From Spirochaetota bacterium (GTDB lineage Bacteria > Spirochaetota > UBA4802 > UBA5550): a stretch of 64,000 nucleotides of DNA. Both the position numbers and the translations under genes were made by a program. Positions 19,436-28,208 of the stretch are shown piece by piece. The notes under the pieces were generated by a model. It was not told where the DNA came from. It made no database searches and saw only the letters and a program-made list of their open reading frames with translations. Positions within the stretch are counted from its first letter, which is position 1; every line of letters begins with the position of its first letter. The stretch spans positions 1 to 64,000 of the forward strand of contig JAJRXZ010000028.1 in the NCBI GenBank assembly GCA_024276015.1, given 5' to 3'.

Positions 19436-20134
19436 ATGAAAACAGGCCTTATAAAAAAAATATTACTCCTTGTATCAATAGCCGCAATTGTTGTTCTCTT
19501 CTATATTTTTGATCTGAAGGAATACTTTACTATTGAGTACCTTAAAGGATCCAAAGACTCGCTTTCCCAATTATACTTAAAAAATAAAATTCCTGTTATA
19601 GGAATTTATATAGTAATTTACATCCTGGTTACGGCGCTATCTTTACCAGGAGCCGCTGTTATGTCGCTGGCAGGAGGAGCACTTTTCGGCCTTCCCCTAG
19701 GCCTGATTGTTGTTTCTTTTGCCAGTACAATCGGCGCTACTCTTGCATGTTTTATTTCAAGATTTTTACTGAGAGACTGGGTTCAGAACAAATTCTCCGA
19801 CAGACTGGATACTATTAACAGAGGCCTTGAAAGGGACGGTTCATTCTATCTCTTTACTCTGAGATTGATACCGATTTTCCCTTTTTTTATTATAAACTTA
19901 GTAATGGGGTTAACAAAGATTCCCTTGAGAACTTTTTTCTGGGTATCCCAGATCGGCATGCTTCCCGGTACCGCAGTCTATATCAATGCCGGAAGAGAAA
20001 TCGGCAAAATCGATTCTCTGTCCGGGATACTGTCGCCGACATTAATAGCATCCTTTGCCATGCTGGGAATATTCCCATTTGTTGTTAAAAAATTACTTGA
20101 ATTCTATATTTCAAGATACAGAAGAGAAGCTTAA
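19436..20134 (+). CDS. TVP38/TMEM64-family (DedA-like) membrane protein
   Basis: 232 aa with about five membrane segments. The SNARE-associated/VTT core motif is visible: GAAVMSLAGGALFGLPLG and LRLIPIFPFFIINLVMGLTKI. Such proteins move or scramble lipids or act as small-ion transporters. In arsenosugar clusters a member of this family often accompanies arsS, and here arsS starts 28 bases downstream. It is the first gene of the four-gene plus-strand operon ending at 22562. Confidence 0.88.
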   Translation: MKTGLIKKILLLVSIAAIVVLFYIFDLKEYFTIEYLKGSKDSLSQLYLKNKIPVIGIYIVIYILVTALSLPGAAVMSLAGGALFGLPLGLIVVSFASTIGATLACFISRFLLRDWVQNKFSDRLDTINRGLERDGSFYLFTLRLIPIFPFFIINLVMGLTKIPLRTFFWVSQIGMLPGTAVYINAGREIGKIDSLSGILSPTLIASFAMLGIFPFVVKKLLEFYISRYRREA

Positions 20135-20162
20135 TAATATATTTATATTAAAGGTAATCAAG

Positions 20163-21125
20163 ATGACCGGCAGGTTCAAATCGCAGTTAAAAGAGATAAA
20201 CGAATCATTTATCAATTTTGATAGACTATCAACGCTTCAGATCAATGTAGGCGATCTATGCAACCAGACATGTACGCACTGCCATGTAACGGCAGGGCCC
20301 AATGGTAAAAAGATCATGTCAAAAAAAATTTTTGATAAAATAATCGAGTATATAAAAGAAAATCCGGCAATCACGGTCGATATAACAGGCGGAGCTCCTG
20401 AAATGAACCCGCATTTCAAATATTTTGTGGGATCGATTCTTCCTTATGTGTCACGAATCATGGTTCGGACAAACCTTACCATCATATTTGAAAAAGGTTA
20501 TGAATGGCTGCCTGACTGGTACGGCAAAAATAAAATCGTTCTTGTTGCATCACTACCCTGTTATACGGAGGATAATGTGAACAGACAGAGAGGGAAAGGA
20601 GTTTTCAATAAAAGCATTGAAGCATTAAAAATACTCAATAAAAAAGGTTACGGGAGATCCATTGAATTGAATATAGTGTACAATCCGGGCGGCGCTTTTT
20701 TACCGGGAGACCAGACCTCGCTTGAAGAAGATTACAGGCATAAACTTTTCAGCCAGTTTGGGATACTATTCAACTATCTCTTTACTATTACTAACGCTCC
20801 CATCGGCAGATTTGAAGAGCAGCTTAAAAGATCGGGCGAGCACAGCAAATATATGAAACTCCTAATGGATAATTTTAATCCTAATACTGCAGAAAGCATA
20901 ATGTGCAGATCCACAATAAGCGTTAACCACGAAGGTACTCTTTTTAACTGTGATTTTAATCAGATGAAAAACATGCCCATATTAAAAAGAAGTAAAGTCC
21001 CGCTGACTATTTCAGATATTCAAAAAGCTTCTGAGAAGGGATATCCGATTGTTATGGCAGACCACTGCTATGTATGCACCGCCGGCGCAGGTTCATGCTG
21101 TACAGGAGCTCTGGACGCAGGTTAA
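20163..21125 (+). CDS. arsS: Arsenosugar biosynthesis radical SAM protein ArsS
   Basis: 320 aa from ATG 20163 (the frame is open further upstream, inside the previous gene). The radical SAM motif is CNQTCTHCHVTAGP (Cys-x3-Cys-x2-Cys, about residues 32-39), which with the following HCHV and GGAPEMNPHF is the signature of the ArsS family; the C-terminal part has further Cys residues (CNF-type, CYVCTAGAGSCC) for an extra iron-sulfur cluster. ArsS attaches a 5'-deoxyadenosyl group to dimethylarsinous acid. It lies in an operon with TVP38, TIGR04283 and TIGR04282 genes, exactly the arsenosugar context. arsM is not in this window. Confidence 0.93.
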   Translation: MTGRFKSQLKEINESFINFDRLSTLQINVGDLCNQTCTHCHVTAGPNGKKIMSKKIFDKIIEYIKENPAITVDITGGAPEMNPHFKYFVGSILPYVSRIMVRTNLTIIFEKGYEWLPDWYGKNKIVLVASLPCYTEDNVNRQRGKGVFNKSIEALKILNKKGYGRSIELNIVYNPGGAFLPGDQTSLEEDYRHKLFSQFGILFNYLFTITNAPIGRFEEQLKRSGEHSKYMKLLMDNFNPNTAESIMCRSTISVNHEGTLFNCDFNQMKNMPILKRSKVPLTISDIQKASEKGYPIVMADHCYVCTAGAGSCCTGALDAG

Positions 21126-21141
21126 TCCTTAATTCTATACT

Positions 21142-21867
21142 ATGGAAAGTCATTTGCAAAATAGCCCGTCAATATCGATTATCATACCTGTTTTTAACGA
21201 AGATAATATTATAAACAGAACCCTGGCTCATATAAAAAATATCAGGGGGCATCACAATATTGAAATTATTGTTGTAGACGGAACCGCCGAAAGTAATACG
21301 ATCAATAGTATCTCCGACAAAGAGGTCATTAAGATAGTTTCATCAAAGGGAAGAGCCCGACAGATGAACCTCGGTGCGGAAAAATCCGGAGGGGATATTC
21401 TGCTTTTTCTTCATGCCGATACAATTCTTCCTGACAGAGCTTTTGATATAATATACAATGCCATCCTGAAAAACAACTATCAGGGAGGCGCTTTTACACT
21501 GGCTTTTGACAATGACCGGTTCCCTTTTAAGATCATATCCTTTGGGACATCACTGCGATGCCGCCTGGCAAAGCTTCCCTTCGGTGACCAGGCAATTTTC
21601 ATCAGCAAGGAATACTTTGATCAAATCGGGAAATATAAAGATATCCCCATAATGGAAGATTTTGAACTGCTGAGAAGAATAAGAAAAGCCGGCGGCAGAA
21701 TATACATCTCCGGGGAAAGAGTAATTACATCTGCAAGAAAATGGGAAAAAGAAGGAATTATTAAAACCAGTATTACAAACTGGAAAATTCAGATGTTCTA
21801 TCTCACAGGCGTGCCTCCTGAAAAACTTGTGAACATGTATTATAAAAAAACAGCAATAAATCAATAA
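21142..21867 (+). CDS. TIGR04283-type family 2 glycosyltransferase
   Basis: 241 aa. GT-A fold: SIIIPVFNEDNIINRTL at the N-terminus, nucleotide-binding DGTAESNT, and the acceptor-side LLFLHADTILP. ILLFLHADT and the later GDQAIFISKEYFDQIGKY are typical of the arsenosugar-associated glycosyltransferase group. It is separated by 16 bases from arsS and overlaps nothing, but belongs to the same transcript. It probably builds the sugar part of the arsenosugar or a related glycan. Start is ATG 21142 without a clear ribosome site. Confidence 0.88.
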   Translation: MESHLQNSPSISIIIPVFNEDNIINRTLAHIKNIRGHHNIEIIVVDGTAESNTINSISDKEVIKIVSSKGRARQMNLGAEKSGGDILLFLHADTILPDRAFDIIYNAILKNNYQGGAFTLAFDNDRFPFKIISFGTSLRCRLAKLPFGDQAIFISKEYFDQIGKYKDIPIMEDFELLRRIRKAGGRIYISGERVITSARKWEKEGIIKTSITNWKIQMFYLTGVPPEKLVNMYYKKTAINQ

Positions 21868-21875
21868 ATAATAAA

Positions 21876-22562
21876 ATGAATGCCTCTGCTATAAACTTCT
21901 TCTTTAAATATCCTGAAATGGGAAAGGTAAAGACAAGGCTTGCTGCCGATCTTGGCGATGAATTTGTTTACAGCCTCTGCTATAATTTTATTAAAGACAT
22001 TTTAAAGACCTGTGAAAATATTGAGGCAGATACAATTATTACATATTCAGGTTCAAAGCAATGCAAAAAGAGCAATGACTTATGGAACAAAGAGGTCAAG
22101 TCATTTTGTCAAAGGGGGAAGGATCTGGGAGAAAGGATATACAATTCTTTTAATAATATATTTCACCTGGGCTACGAAGAGTGCGTCATCATAGGGAGCG
22201 ACAGCCCCGATCTCCCTGCGGAATTGCTCAACTGCGCATTTAAAAGTCTTAAGAAATATGACGCTGTTATAGGCCCCAGCTATGACGGAGGATATTACCT
22301 GTTAGGTTTAAAGAAGAACGGCTGTCCTCAATCGCTTTTTGAGGATATTCAGTGGAGCAGCTCTTCCGTATTTAATACAACAATGAGCAAAATAAACGAT
22401 CTGGGTATGAAGTGCCGCATACTGGAAAAATGGAACGATATTGACGATATAAATGATCTGATCTCTTTTTATGATCTAAACAGAAAGAAGGGTAAAATTT
22501 CCTGTACGCTAAAATATCTATTACAGAATGAGGAGGCACTTTATGGGAAAATACGATTATGA
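21876..22562 (+). CDS. TIGR04282-type nucleotidyltransferase-like (DUF2064) protein
   Basis: 228 aa. NFFFKYPEMGKVKTRLA near the N-terminus, GSDSPDLPAELL and GPSYDGGYYLLGL in the middle are the family markers of DUF2064/TIGR04282 (GT-A-like, MobA-related). It follows the TIGR04283 gene by 8 bases and its last 20 bases overlap the truncated flavoprotein gene. In other genomes the two families occur together beside arsS. The reaction is not established. Confidence 0.88.
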   Translation: MNASAINFFFKYPEMGKVKTRLAADLGDEFVYSLCYNFIKDILKTCENIEADTIITYSGSKQCKKSNDLWNKEVKSFCQRGKDLGERIYNSFNNIFHLGYEECVIIGSDSPDLPAELLNCAFKSLKKYDAVIGPSYDGGYYLLGLKKNGCPQSLFEDIQWSSSSVFNTTMSKINDLGMKCRILEKWNDIDDINDLISFYDLNRKKGKISCTLKYLLQNEEALYGKIRL

Positions 22563-22638
22563 TCTAATAGTTATTGGCGGAGGAGGCGCAGGAATTACAG
22601 CTTCGGTATTTGCTGCCGGTTTAGGGAAAAATAAATAA
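22543..22638 (+). pseudogene. Truncated FAD-dependent oxidoreductase (N-terminal 31 codons only)
   Basis: The frame starts ATG 22543 with an AGGAGG ribosome site, overlapping the end of the previous gene by 20 bases. It encodes the first strand of a pyridine nucleotide-disulfide oxidoreductase: DYDLIVIGGGGAGITASVFA, then GLGKNK and a stop. In intact relatives, mercuric-reductase-like proteins of about 470 residues, GLGK is followed by the dinucleotide-binding second half and the redox Cys pair. Everything after the first 31 residues is missing. This gene often ends arsS operons, so the remnant records its loss. Confidence 0.75.
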
Positions 22639-22698
22639 CGCTGACAAATAAATTCCGGATATTTTCGACTACCTGCAAATAATAATATAAGCGAATTA

Positions 22699-22845
22699 TT
22701 ATAACTGTGCTTCCATTCTTTTTACCTGCGAACCGCATTTTCTGCATTTATAGAACTCCTGGGGGACACCAAAATCGAAAAAAACTCTTACAATATGCCC
22801 GCAACTGCAATTATAAACAAATGACTTTAACCGAAAATCTTTCAT
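22699..22845 (-). CDS. Small zinc-ribbon protein (48 aa)
   Basis: A 48-codon frame with a strong AAGGAG ribosome site 8 bases before its ATG (22845). It has CSC at residues 13-15 and CRKC at 34-37, which can form one zinc-binding site, and a basic C-terminus (QVKRMEAQL). It is similar in type, not sequence, to the 45-aa gene at 92-229. No family recognised. It lies convergent to the arsenosugar operon and may mark its downstream boundary. Confidence 0.6.
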   Translation of the reverse strand: MKDFRLKSFVYNCSCGHIVRVFFDFGVPQEFYKCRKCGSQVKRMEAQL

Positions 22846-22993
22846 AATTAGCCGCTCCTTGAAACTGACTGTAGTAATAAACTGTTGACTGTATATTATT
22901 CTTCTTTAAAAGATAAATAACCACAGCATCAATTTACATTAATACTATCGGAATATTTTTGATTTTTTATCAGCAGTAATTAAAATATCGGCA

Positions 22994-23743
22994 TCATATA
23001 TTTTCCCACAGCAGCTCATTTCCATCAAAGACAGGCCCATCAGCACATCCTCTTTTGAAGCCATGGAGAGTATCTACAGTGCAGCCGGCACAAAAACCTA
23101 TACCGCATCCGAAATAATTTTCAACAGATACTTCAACAGGAATCCTTTTTGAAGAGAGTGCAACTGCTTTTGACATCATAGCGTCGGGTCCGCATGTATA
23201 AAGCATATCATAATCATCGGTTCCGATTAAATGGGCCAGTTTATCGGTAACATAAGCTTTCTCGCCTGCGCTTCCATTATCCGTTACAAGATGAAATTCA
23301 TCTGCCAAAGACTTATATCTATCTCTACAGAAAACATATTCTTCAGACCTGAATCCGCATACAAAGGTTATATGATTCTTCTGTTCCTTCAACTGCTTTG
23401 CAAGATAATATAACGGAGCATTGCCCACGCCGCCCCCTGCCAGAAGTACCTTCCTGTTTTTTAAAACCGTAAATCCCTTTCCAAGAGGACCAATTACATC
23501 AAACTCACCGCACCCGGCACAGACAAGTTCCTTTGTCCCTTTGCCGACAGACCTTACTATTATCTCAGTTATGCTGTCAGTATAATTAAAAACTGAAAAC
23601 GGTCTCCTCAGCAGCGGATCTGTTCCCGAATTGATTTTAATATTAATAAACTGGCCCGGCAGGGGTATTTTGCCGTGAATGTTAAACCGTAAAAGATAAT
23701 GATCTTTCGAAATTTTCTCCGGTTTATTGATCAGAAGCGCCAC
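22994..23743 (-). CDS. pyrK: Dihydroorotate dehydrogenase electron-transfer subunit PyrK
   Basis: 249 aa. N-terminal FAD-binding barrel (LRRPFSVFNY), then an NAD-binding domain (LLAGGGVGNAPLYYLA), and the 2Fe-2S motif GCGIGFCAGCTVDTLHGFKRGC near the C-terminus with four Cys. This is the PyrK subunit, which passes electrons from class 1B dihydroorotate dehydrogenase PyrD to NAD+ in pyrimidine synthesis. No pyrD is adjacent. Starts with GTG at 23743. Likely third gene of a gatC-thpR-pyrK operon, 20 bases after thpR. Confidence 0.92.
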   Translation of the reverse strand: MALLINKPEKISKDHYLLRFNIHGKIPLPGQFINIKINSGTDPLLRRPFSVFNYTDSITEIIVRSVGKGTKELVCAGCGEFDVIGPLGKGFTVLKNRKVLLAGGGVGNAPLYYLAKQLKEQKNHITFVCGFRSEEYVFCRDRYKSLADEFHLVTDNGSAGEKAYVTDKLAHLIGTDDYDMLYTCGPDAMMSKAVALSSKRIPVEVSVENYFGCGIGFCAGCTVDTLHGFKRGCADGPVFDGNELLWENI

Positions 23744-23763
23744 TTGATCTTATATACCTCATC

Positions 23764-24324
23764 TCAATTTAAGTTCATGCAGGCAAGCTCACTGTATACC
23801 GGGCCCGCAGGAGTCAGCTTGGATTCAAAAAGAACCGCCTTTCTTAAAATTGTGTTTTTATATTCAGTATCTGAATTATTAATAATATATTCAACCAGAT
23901 CTTTTTCTGTTCTTTTTCCTTTTCTAACTCTTGCAAGGGTAAGATGAGGATGAAATTTTCTTCTGTCTTCTTCAAAACCACATTCAGATGAGATATTTTC
24001 AATGAAATCCTTAACGTTTAAAATTGATTCGCCGCAAATGAGACCGCTCCAGATAACTCCCGGCCTCTTTATATCTGGGAAAACACCAAGACCTTTAACT
24101 GTGACATGAACTTCTTTAAAATTATTGTCCTTTAATTCAATTTTTTCTTTTAATCTATCTGCGGTGCCTTTATCCGTATCGCCAAGAAATTTTAATGTAA
24201 TATGATAATTTTCCGGTTCCACTAATTTCAGGTAAGATGAAAATCTCTTTAAGTGATCATACACAGGTTTTAAAGATCTTACAGCGTTATTGTTCAAAGG
24301 CAGAGCAAAGAAAAGTCTTTTCAT
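23764..24324 (-). CDS. thpR: RNA 2',3'-cyclic phosphodiesterase ThpR
   Basis: 186 aa. Two HxTx motifs mark the 2H phosphoesterase fold: HITLKFLG (about residue 43) and HPHLTLARVRKG (about residue 124). The family opens 2',3'-cyclic phosphate or acts as a 2'-5' RNA ligase. The frame overlaps gatC: the ATG at 24324 shares one base with the gatC stop (TGATG), indicating translational coupling. An earlier TTG start is possible. It lies between gatC and pyrK on the same strand. Confidence 0.9.
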   Translation of the reverse strand: MKRLFFALPLNNNAVRSLKPVYDHLKRFSSYLKLVEPENYHITLKFLGDTDKGTADRLKEKIELKDNNFKEVHVTVKGLGVFPDIKRPGVIWSGLICGESILNVKDFIENISSECGFEEDRRKFHPHLTLARVRKGKRTEKDLVEYIINNSDTEYKNTILRKAVLFESKLTPAGPVYSELACMNLN

Positions 24325-24617
24325 CAAGAACCTTCAATGATTTTTGGTACAATGATATGCCCTCCTTCAAATTGAGGAGCCATCTTCTCTATCTCTTCCG
24401 GTTTGATTGAGGGACCGGTCTCATCATCGCGGAAAACGTTTTTCAGATCAACAATATGATCGGAAGGTTTAACAGTATCAGTATCAAGCTCATTGATCTT
24501 TTCAACATAACTTAAAATATCCGAAAGCTGTCCGGAAAATTCGGCAATCTCTTCATCTTTCAATTCAAGTCTTGCAAGTTTTGAAACTTTTAATATTGTA
24601 TCTCTGTCAATTCCCAT
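24324..24617 (-). CDS. gatC: Aspartyl/glutamyl-tRNA amidotransferase subunit C
   Basis: 97 aa, the usual size. LKVSKLARLELKDEEIAEF (about residues 9-27) and the C-terminal EIEKMAPQFEGGHIIVPKI region are the GatC signatures. It stabilises GatA and GatB in transamidation of misacylated Glu-tRNAGln or Asp-tRNAAsn. It opens the gatC-thpR-pyrK unit, and the next two genes follow with a 1-base overlap and a 20-base gap. gatA and gatB are not adjacent. Confidence 0.93.
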   Translation of the reverse strand: MGIDRDTILKVSKLARLELKDEEIAEFSGQLSDILSYVEKINELDTDTVKPSDHIVDLKNVFRDDETGPSIKPEEIEKMAPQFEGGHIIVPKIIEGS

Positions 24618-24784
24618 ATCAGAAAATCCCCTATTTGATCTTATGTTTACTTACCTTGCAGCAAATATGAACCGTTTATCAATTTTCAGATAGGTTGTTC
24701 TTTTAATCAATTGTTTTTCACTTGAAAATTCAATAAATTAAAAACTACGTGATCCCAATTATACAAAGCTCCGGTATTTAAGAG

Positions 24785-24814
24785 TTGACATAATAAAAAA
24801 TATTTTTTTATTCT
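24785..24814 (+). promoter_or_regulatory. Promoter giving a likely leaderless mRNA
   Basis: TTGACA at 24785-24790, a spacer of 17-18 bases and TTATTC/TATTCT at 24808-24814. The ATG of the next gene is at 24821, where transcription is expected to begin; no Shine-Dalgarno is present in CTGAAAAT before the ATG. Confidence 0.5.
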
Positions 24815-24820
24815 GAAAAT

Positions 24821-26752
24821 ATGGCTGATCAATCAGAAATAAAAAGAATTGAACGCAGAGCCAGATCACTGATGTTAAACAAAGAGATCCCTCCCGGTAA
24901 AATGGAAGCTGTAAGATCTCTCATTAACAACAGAAGAATCAGCAATTTTGAAAAATATCAGACAATTATAGATATAATAAAAGACTGCCCTGAAAAAAAA
25001 ATTCGAGAAGTAAAAGAGAAAGCAGCAGCCGGAAATGTCAGAAAAACCAGGAATAAAGAAACGGGAAATCCTGGCACAACAATTAACTATCAGCCCACTG
25101 AAACTTCATACTATATTGACGAGCTTAATAAAAAATATAAGTTTTTGAAAATATTTAAGAAGAGGTATCTTGTTCACCGCAATAACCGATTCGGAATAGG
25201 TCTTAGAAAACGCCTGATCCCGGCTCAGAAACTTCTTACCGTTTTGGCATTTATTGCGAAACTTCAGAATGAAATCACAGACAGGCTTTCAGACATCATT
25301 ATGGATATTTTGAAAGACGAATCCGTCCAGGACCCATTGATCTTCAACTACCTGAGAATACTCAGGAAATGGCTCATAGAGACGCCTCTTGTAAAATATA
25401 ACTTTGATACTGTCAAATGGATGGAAAGAAATAATTTTGAAAAGGAATTTGGCTCCTATATTTCCTATTTTTTTTCCTTCGGTAAAATGGATATTCAACT
25501 GAGAGAAAATATTATTGAGGAAATTGAAAAAAGACTCAGGAATTTTGAAGACCTGCAGAAAGAAGAAATTACAGAGTCGGACTCGGATCAGATAAGAAGA
25601 AATAAGGAGAAAAGGAATCTTGCCAGAGAAAAAGAAATATATGAATATATGAGCAATGTAAGGTCTTTTCTCCCACACCAGTTAAACAACGAGGGCAAAT
25701 TATCGGACCGGCTGAAAAGACAATTCAATATTAACTCCTTCCATGAACTATTAGTGCATATTTCGGTAACATTGATCTTTCAAAGACCTGTAACGATAAA
25801 TGAGATATCATTATTCTTCAACATAAAAGCGCCCGTTGTGAGCTCTACTCTGTGGGACTACAGCAACGATTTTCTAAAAAAGATCGGGAAAGACCCGGAT
25901 TCGCGCAGAAAAAGAGAGATAGCTCTCTTGCGTGAAAAACTGGAACCCTATGAGAAGCTTGTAAAATTTCTCAGGAAAGAAGATAATGGGATGGATCTTA
26001 TAAGAAAGGGCATCGAAAACCAATGGAATACAATTGAAAATAAAAAACATAATCCGGATATAGTTTATAATGAAGACTTTTTCTCATATATTGACGGGAT
26101 CGTTCAATACTTCAAAAATGCCTGCATGCCCTTTCTGGACGGTTCAATTATATATTTCAAAGATCCGGACAGAAATGAATATGAGAGTTCCATCTTTTCC
26201 GCTGAATACTTCCGGGAGGACTTTGTCAGATTAGATTCCATTATTGATGAAATGCACTTTTTTAAAAGCAATAACCCTACTCTTGCAATAAGCAGAAACG
26301 AAGTGGAAAAGATCATGAGAAAAAAGATCAGATCCATGAGCCACGTTGAAGAGTTTGTAAGGGTTGTGGGGGATTTTTTTTATAATATAGGCAAAGAGCT
26401 TCTTTATATATATGAACTTCACAGATTATGGATATTTAACAGGAATACGCAGAATAACCTAATGGACATACGCATTCCCCTTGAAAAAGATGAGGTAAAA
26501 AAAATACCGCTTCAGAGCGGAAGGCCCATTCCCTTCTACGACTCTACAATAAAAGACTTCTTTTCCGGCAGTAAACTTACAAAAAATATGACCGGAGAAA
26601 AAATAATAGACCATTCTATGAATGAAGGTATATTTATCTATGTTCTTGCCTTTGCACTACAGGCCGCGCAGGAATGTTTCAATGAAAAACTTTTCTCAGA
26701 ACTTGACGAAAGAAAAAAAATTATGAACAGGCTCGAAGATATAAGGCGATAG
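24821..26752 (+). CDS. Hypothetical large cytoplasmic protein (643 aa)
   Basis: No known family recognised. It is 643 aa, highly charged, without membrane segments or signal peptide. Most of it is predicted alpha-helical with many Lys, Glu and Arg; YELHRLWIFNRNTQNNLMDIRIP marks one conserved-looking block near residue 540. The length and style resemble other lineage-restricted spirochaete proteins. It may be leaderless, because a promoter ends about 7 bases before the ATG. The frame ends in TAG. Confidence 0.7.
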   Translation: MADQSEIKRIERRARSLMLNKEIPPGKMEAVRSLINNRRISNFEKYQTIIDIIKDCPEKKIREVKEKAAAGNVRKTRNKETGNPGTTINYQPTETSYYIDELNKKYKFLKIFKKRYLVHRNNRFGIGLRKRLIPAQKLLTVLAFIAKLQNEITDRLSDIIMDILKDESVQDPLIFNYLRILRKWLIETPLVKYNFDTVKWMERNNFEKEFGSYISYFFSFGKMDIQLRENIIEEIEKRLRNFEDLQKEEITESDSDQIRRNKEKRNLAREKEIYEYMSNVRSFLPHQLNNEGKLSDRLKRQFNINSFHELLVHISVTLIFQRPVTINEISLFFNIKAPVVSSTLWDYSNDFLKKIGKDPDSRRKREIALLREKLEPYEKLVKFLRKEDNGMDLIRKGIENQWNTIENKKHNPDIVYNEDFFSYIDGIVQYFKNACMPFLDGSIIYFKDPDRNEYESSIFSAEYFREDFVRLDSIIDEMHFFKSNNPTLAISRNEVEKIMRKKIRSMSHVEEFVRVVGDFFYNIGKELLYIYELHRLWIFNRNTQNNLMDIRIPLEKDEVKKIPLQSGRPIPFYDSTIKDFFSGSKLTKNMTGEKIIDHSMNEGIFIYVLAFALQAAQECFNEKLFSELDERKKIMNRLEDIRR

Positions 26753-26770
26753 ATCGATGTTTTTTGATAT
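26753..26770 (+). repeat. Possible fragment of intergenic repeat (tail)
   Basis: ATCGATGTTTTTTGATAT, 18 bases, matches exactly the tail of repeat copy A (3519-3536 region), but the hairpin part is absent. It lies just after the stop of the preceding gene. The short length makes chance possible. Confidence 0.3.
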
Positions 26771-26929
26771 AAAAACAATTTAACTCCACTGTAATATTTT
26801 CGATAGAACATTTTATAAAAATCACCAAAAGGGCTTGACTAATGTCTTAAAATTATTATTTTAAATTCAGGACAGTCTTATTGTACTCATTCTGTTCCTA
26901 AATAAAAATTATTCTTTGGAGATCATGCA

Positions 26930-27337
26930 ATGGCACTATTCACATGGGGAGAGCAATTCAGCGTTAAAATTGAATCCATTGATGAACAGCATAAAAAGCT
27001 TATCGGATTGTTAAACGATGCTCATGAAGCACTGATTGAAAACTAGAGCAAAGACGCCATTTCAAAGATATTCAAAGGATTGGCAGATTATACAGAGGAA
27101 CATTTTGCCCACGAAGAAGAACTTTTCAAGAAATACGGCTACTCGGAAACGGAACTGCATAGATCTCAGCATAAGCATTTGACAAAGAAGGTACTGACCT
27201 TTCTGGAAAAGCTGAATTCCGGTGAGGATGTTGATCTGCTGGATGTCCTGGCATTTCTGGTTGACTGGCTGCAGGATCATATCCTCGGTTCTGATATGAA
27301 ATACAGCGATTTCTTAATAGGAAAAGGCGTTAAGTAA
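26930..27337 (+). pseudogene. Bacteriohemerythrin gene interrupted by an amber codon
   Basis: The ATG at 26930 with GGAG ribosome site begins a 135-residue hemerythrin: SIDEQHKKLIGLLN (first His ligand) and then TEEHFAHEEELF, HRSQHKHLTKK and DHILGSDMKYSDFL, covering the remaining His, Glu and Asp iron ligands. All of it is in one frame except TAG at 27044-27046 (codon 39), after HEALIEN. The rest has no further lesion. Hemerythrins bind O2 at a di-iron site. TAG is an ordinary stop elsewhere in the window (for example 26750-26752), so this is more likely a nonsense mutation or sequencing error than recoding. A 85-aa downstream frame starts at 27080. Confidence 0.8.
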
Positions 27338-27343
27338 AATTAC

Positions 27344-28069
27344 TTAATCGATATAATCATCCTGTTCTTTTTTTCTTTTTCTGATAAAATCTTTTCCGTA
27401 TCCTCTGAATTCATTTCTAATAAAATTAAAGCTAATATTTCTCTTTATACCTGATCGCGTGACTGAAAAAATAATCTTAAACTTTCTTATTTCCACAGGT
27501 ATCCATTCAAAAACAACGATTCTGATAAGAGTATCAGAGGGCGGAATAAAATTAAATCTGTAATCAATGGTATCTCTGTTATAATCAATTTCATCAATGC
27601 AATAATTTTCACTGAGAAGCCTTTTCCGGGAAAGAATACTCTTAAAATTAAATATATTATAGACAGGTGATTTTACATATTTTTTTACTTCTTTTAACTT
27701 CATTGAAGTTTTAACAATATTGCCATAGCTCAATTTTACACTTTCGACCCTGAGGGGTTCTCTCCCGGTATTCCTAATAACAGAATGGAAAAAGACCAAC
27801 GGAGGAATTCTGTATATGGTGCCCTTATTTTTTTGATCGATATAAGAATTGTTCTTTAAAAGCTTCACCCATTTTCTTTCATCAATATGTTCTATATGTA
27901 TATCACATAAAATACTTCTTAAAAGAGCGCAGCCTTCCTTTTTGATCTCAACATCAACACTTTCCTCAGCATCAAAAGATCTGACAATAACATGCTTGCC
28001 GGAACAGGAAAGAAGTATTGCCCATAAAATAAAAACTGCCAATCCTCTGTTGCCGAATCTATATTTCAT
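27344..28069 (-). CDS. Hypothetical lipoprotein (241 aa)
   Basis: A signal sequence ends in ILLSCSGKH; the Cys at about residue 22 in LLSC is a plausible lipobox Cys. The mature part is basic, ends in a Lys/Arg-rich tail (RKRKKEQDDYID) and probably folds as beta-strands (RIVVFEWIPVEIRKFKIIF). No family recognised. It is convergent with the hemerythrin gene, 6 bases away, and lies about 140 bases from the divergently transcribed acyltransferase gene. Confidence 0.6.
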   Translation of the reverse strand: MKYRFGNRGLAVFILWAILLSCSGKHVIVRSFDAEESVDVEIKKEGCALLRSILCDIHIEHIDERKWVKLLKNNSYIDQKNKGTIYRIPPLVFFHSVIRNTGREPLRVESVKLSYGNIVKTSMKLKEVKKYVKSPVYNIFNFKSILSRKRLLSENYCIDEIDYNRDTIDYRFNFIPPSDTLIRIVVFEWIPVEIRKFKIIFSVTRSGIKRNISFNFIRNEFRGYGKDFIRKRKKEQDDYID

Positions 28070-28173
28070 AAAATAACTTTAATCTAATTTTAAAAATATT
28101 AAATCAAAATAACTACTATGCCGATTTTTTACAAATCTTTTATATTCATCGCGTTTATTAATTTTTGAATTTC

Positions 28174-28204
28174 TTGACAATTATATCTTCTCAAATAATA
28201 TAAT
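28174..28204 (+). promoter_or_regulatory. Strong promoter giving a likely leaderless mRNA
   Basis: TTGACA (28174-28179) and TATAAT (28199-28204), spacer 19; the overlapping TAATAT (28196-28201) gives spacer 16. The ATG at 28209 is only 4 bases past TATAAT, so transcription should begin at the start codon. No ribosome site is present. Confidence 0.6.
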
Positions 28205-28208
28205 ACAT

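Noticed and set aside
27044..27046. UAG in hemerythrin as pyrrolysine or other recoding
   Set aside because: Other genes in this window end with TAG and no pyl genes are seen, so a nonsense mutation or an error is simpler.
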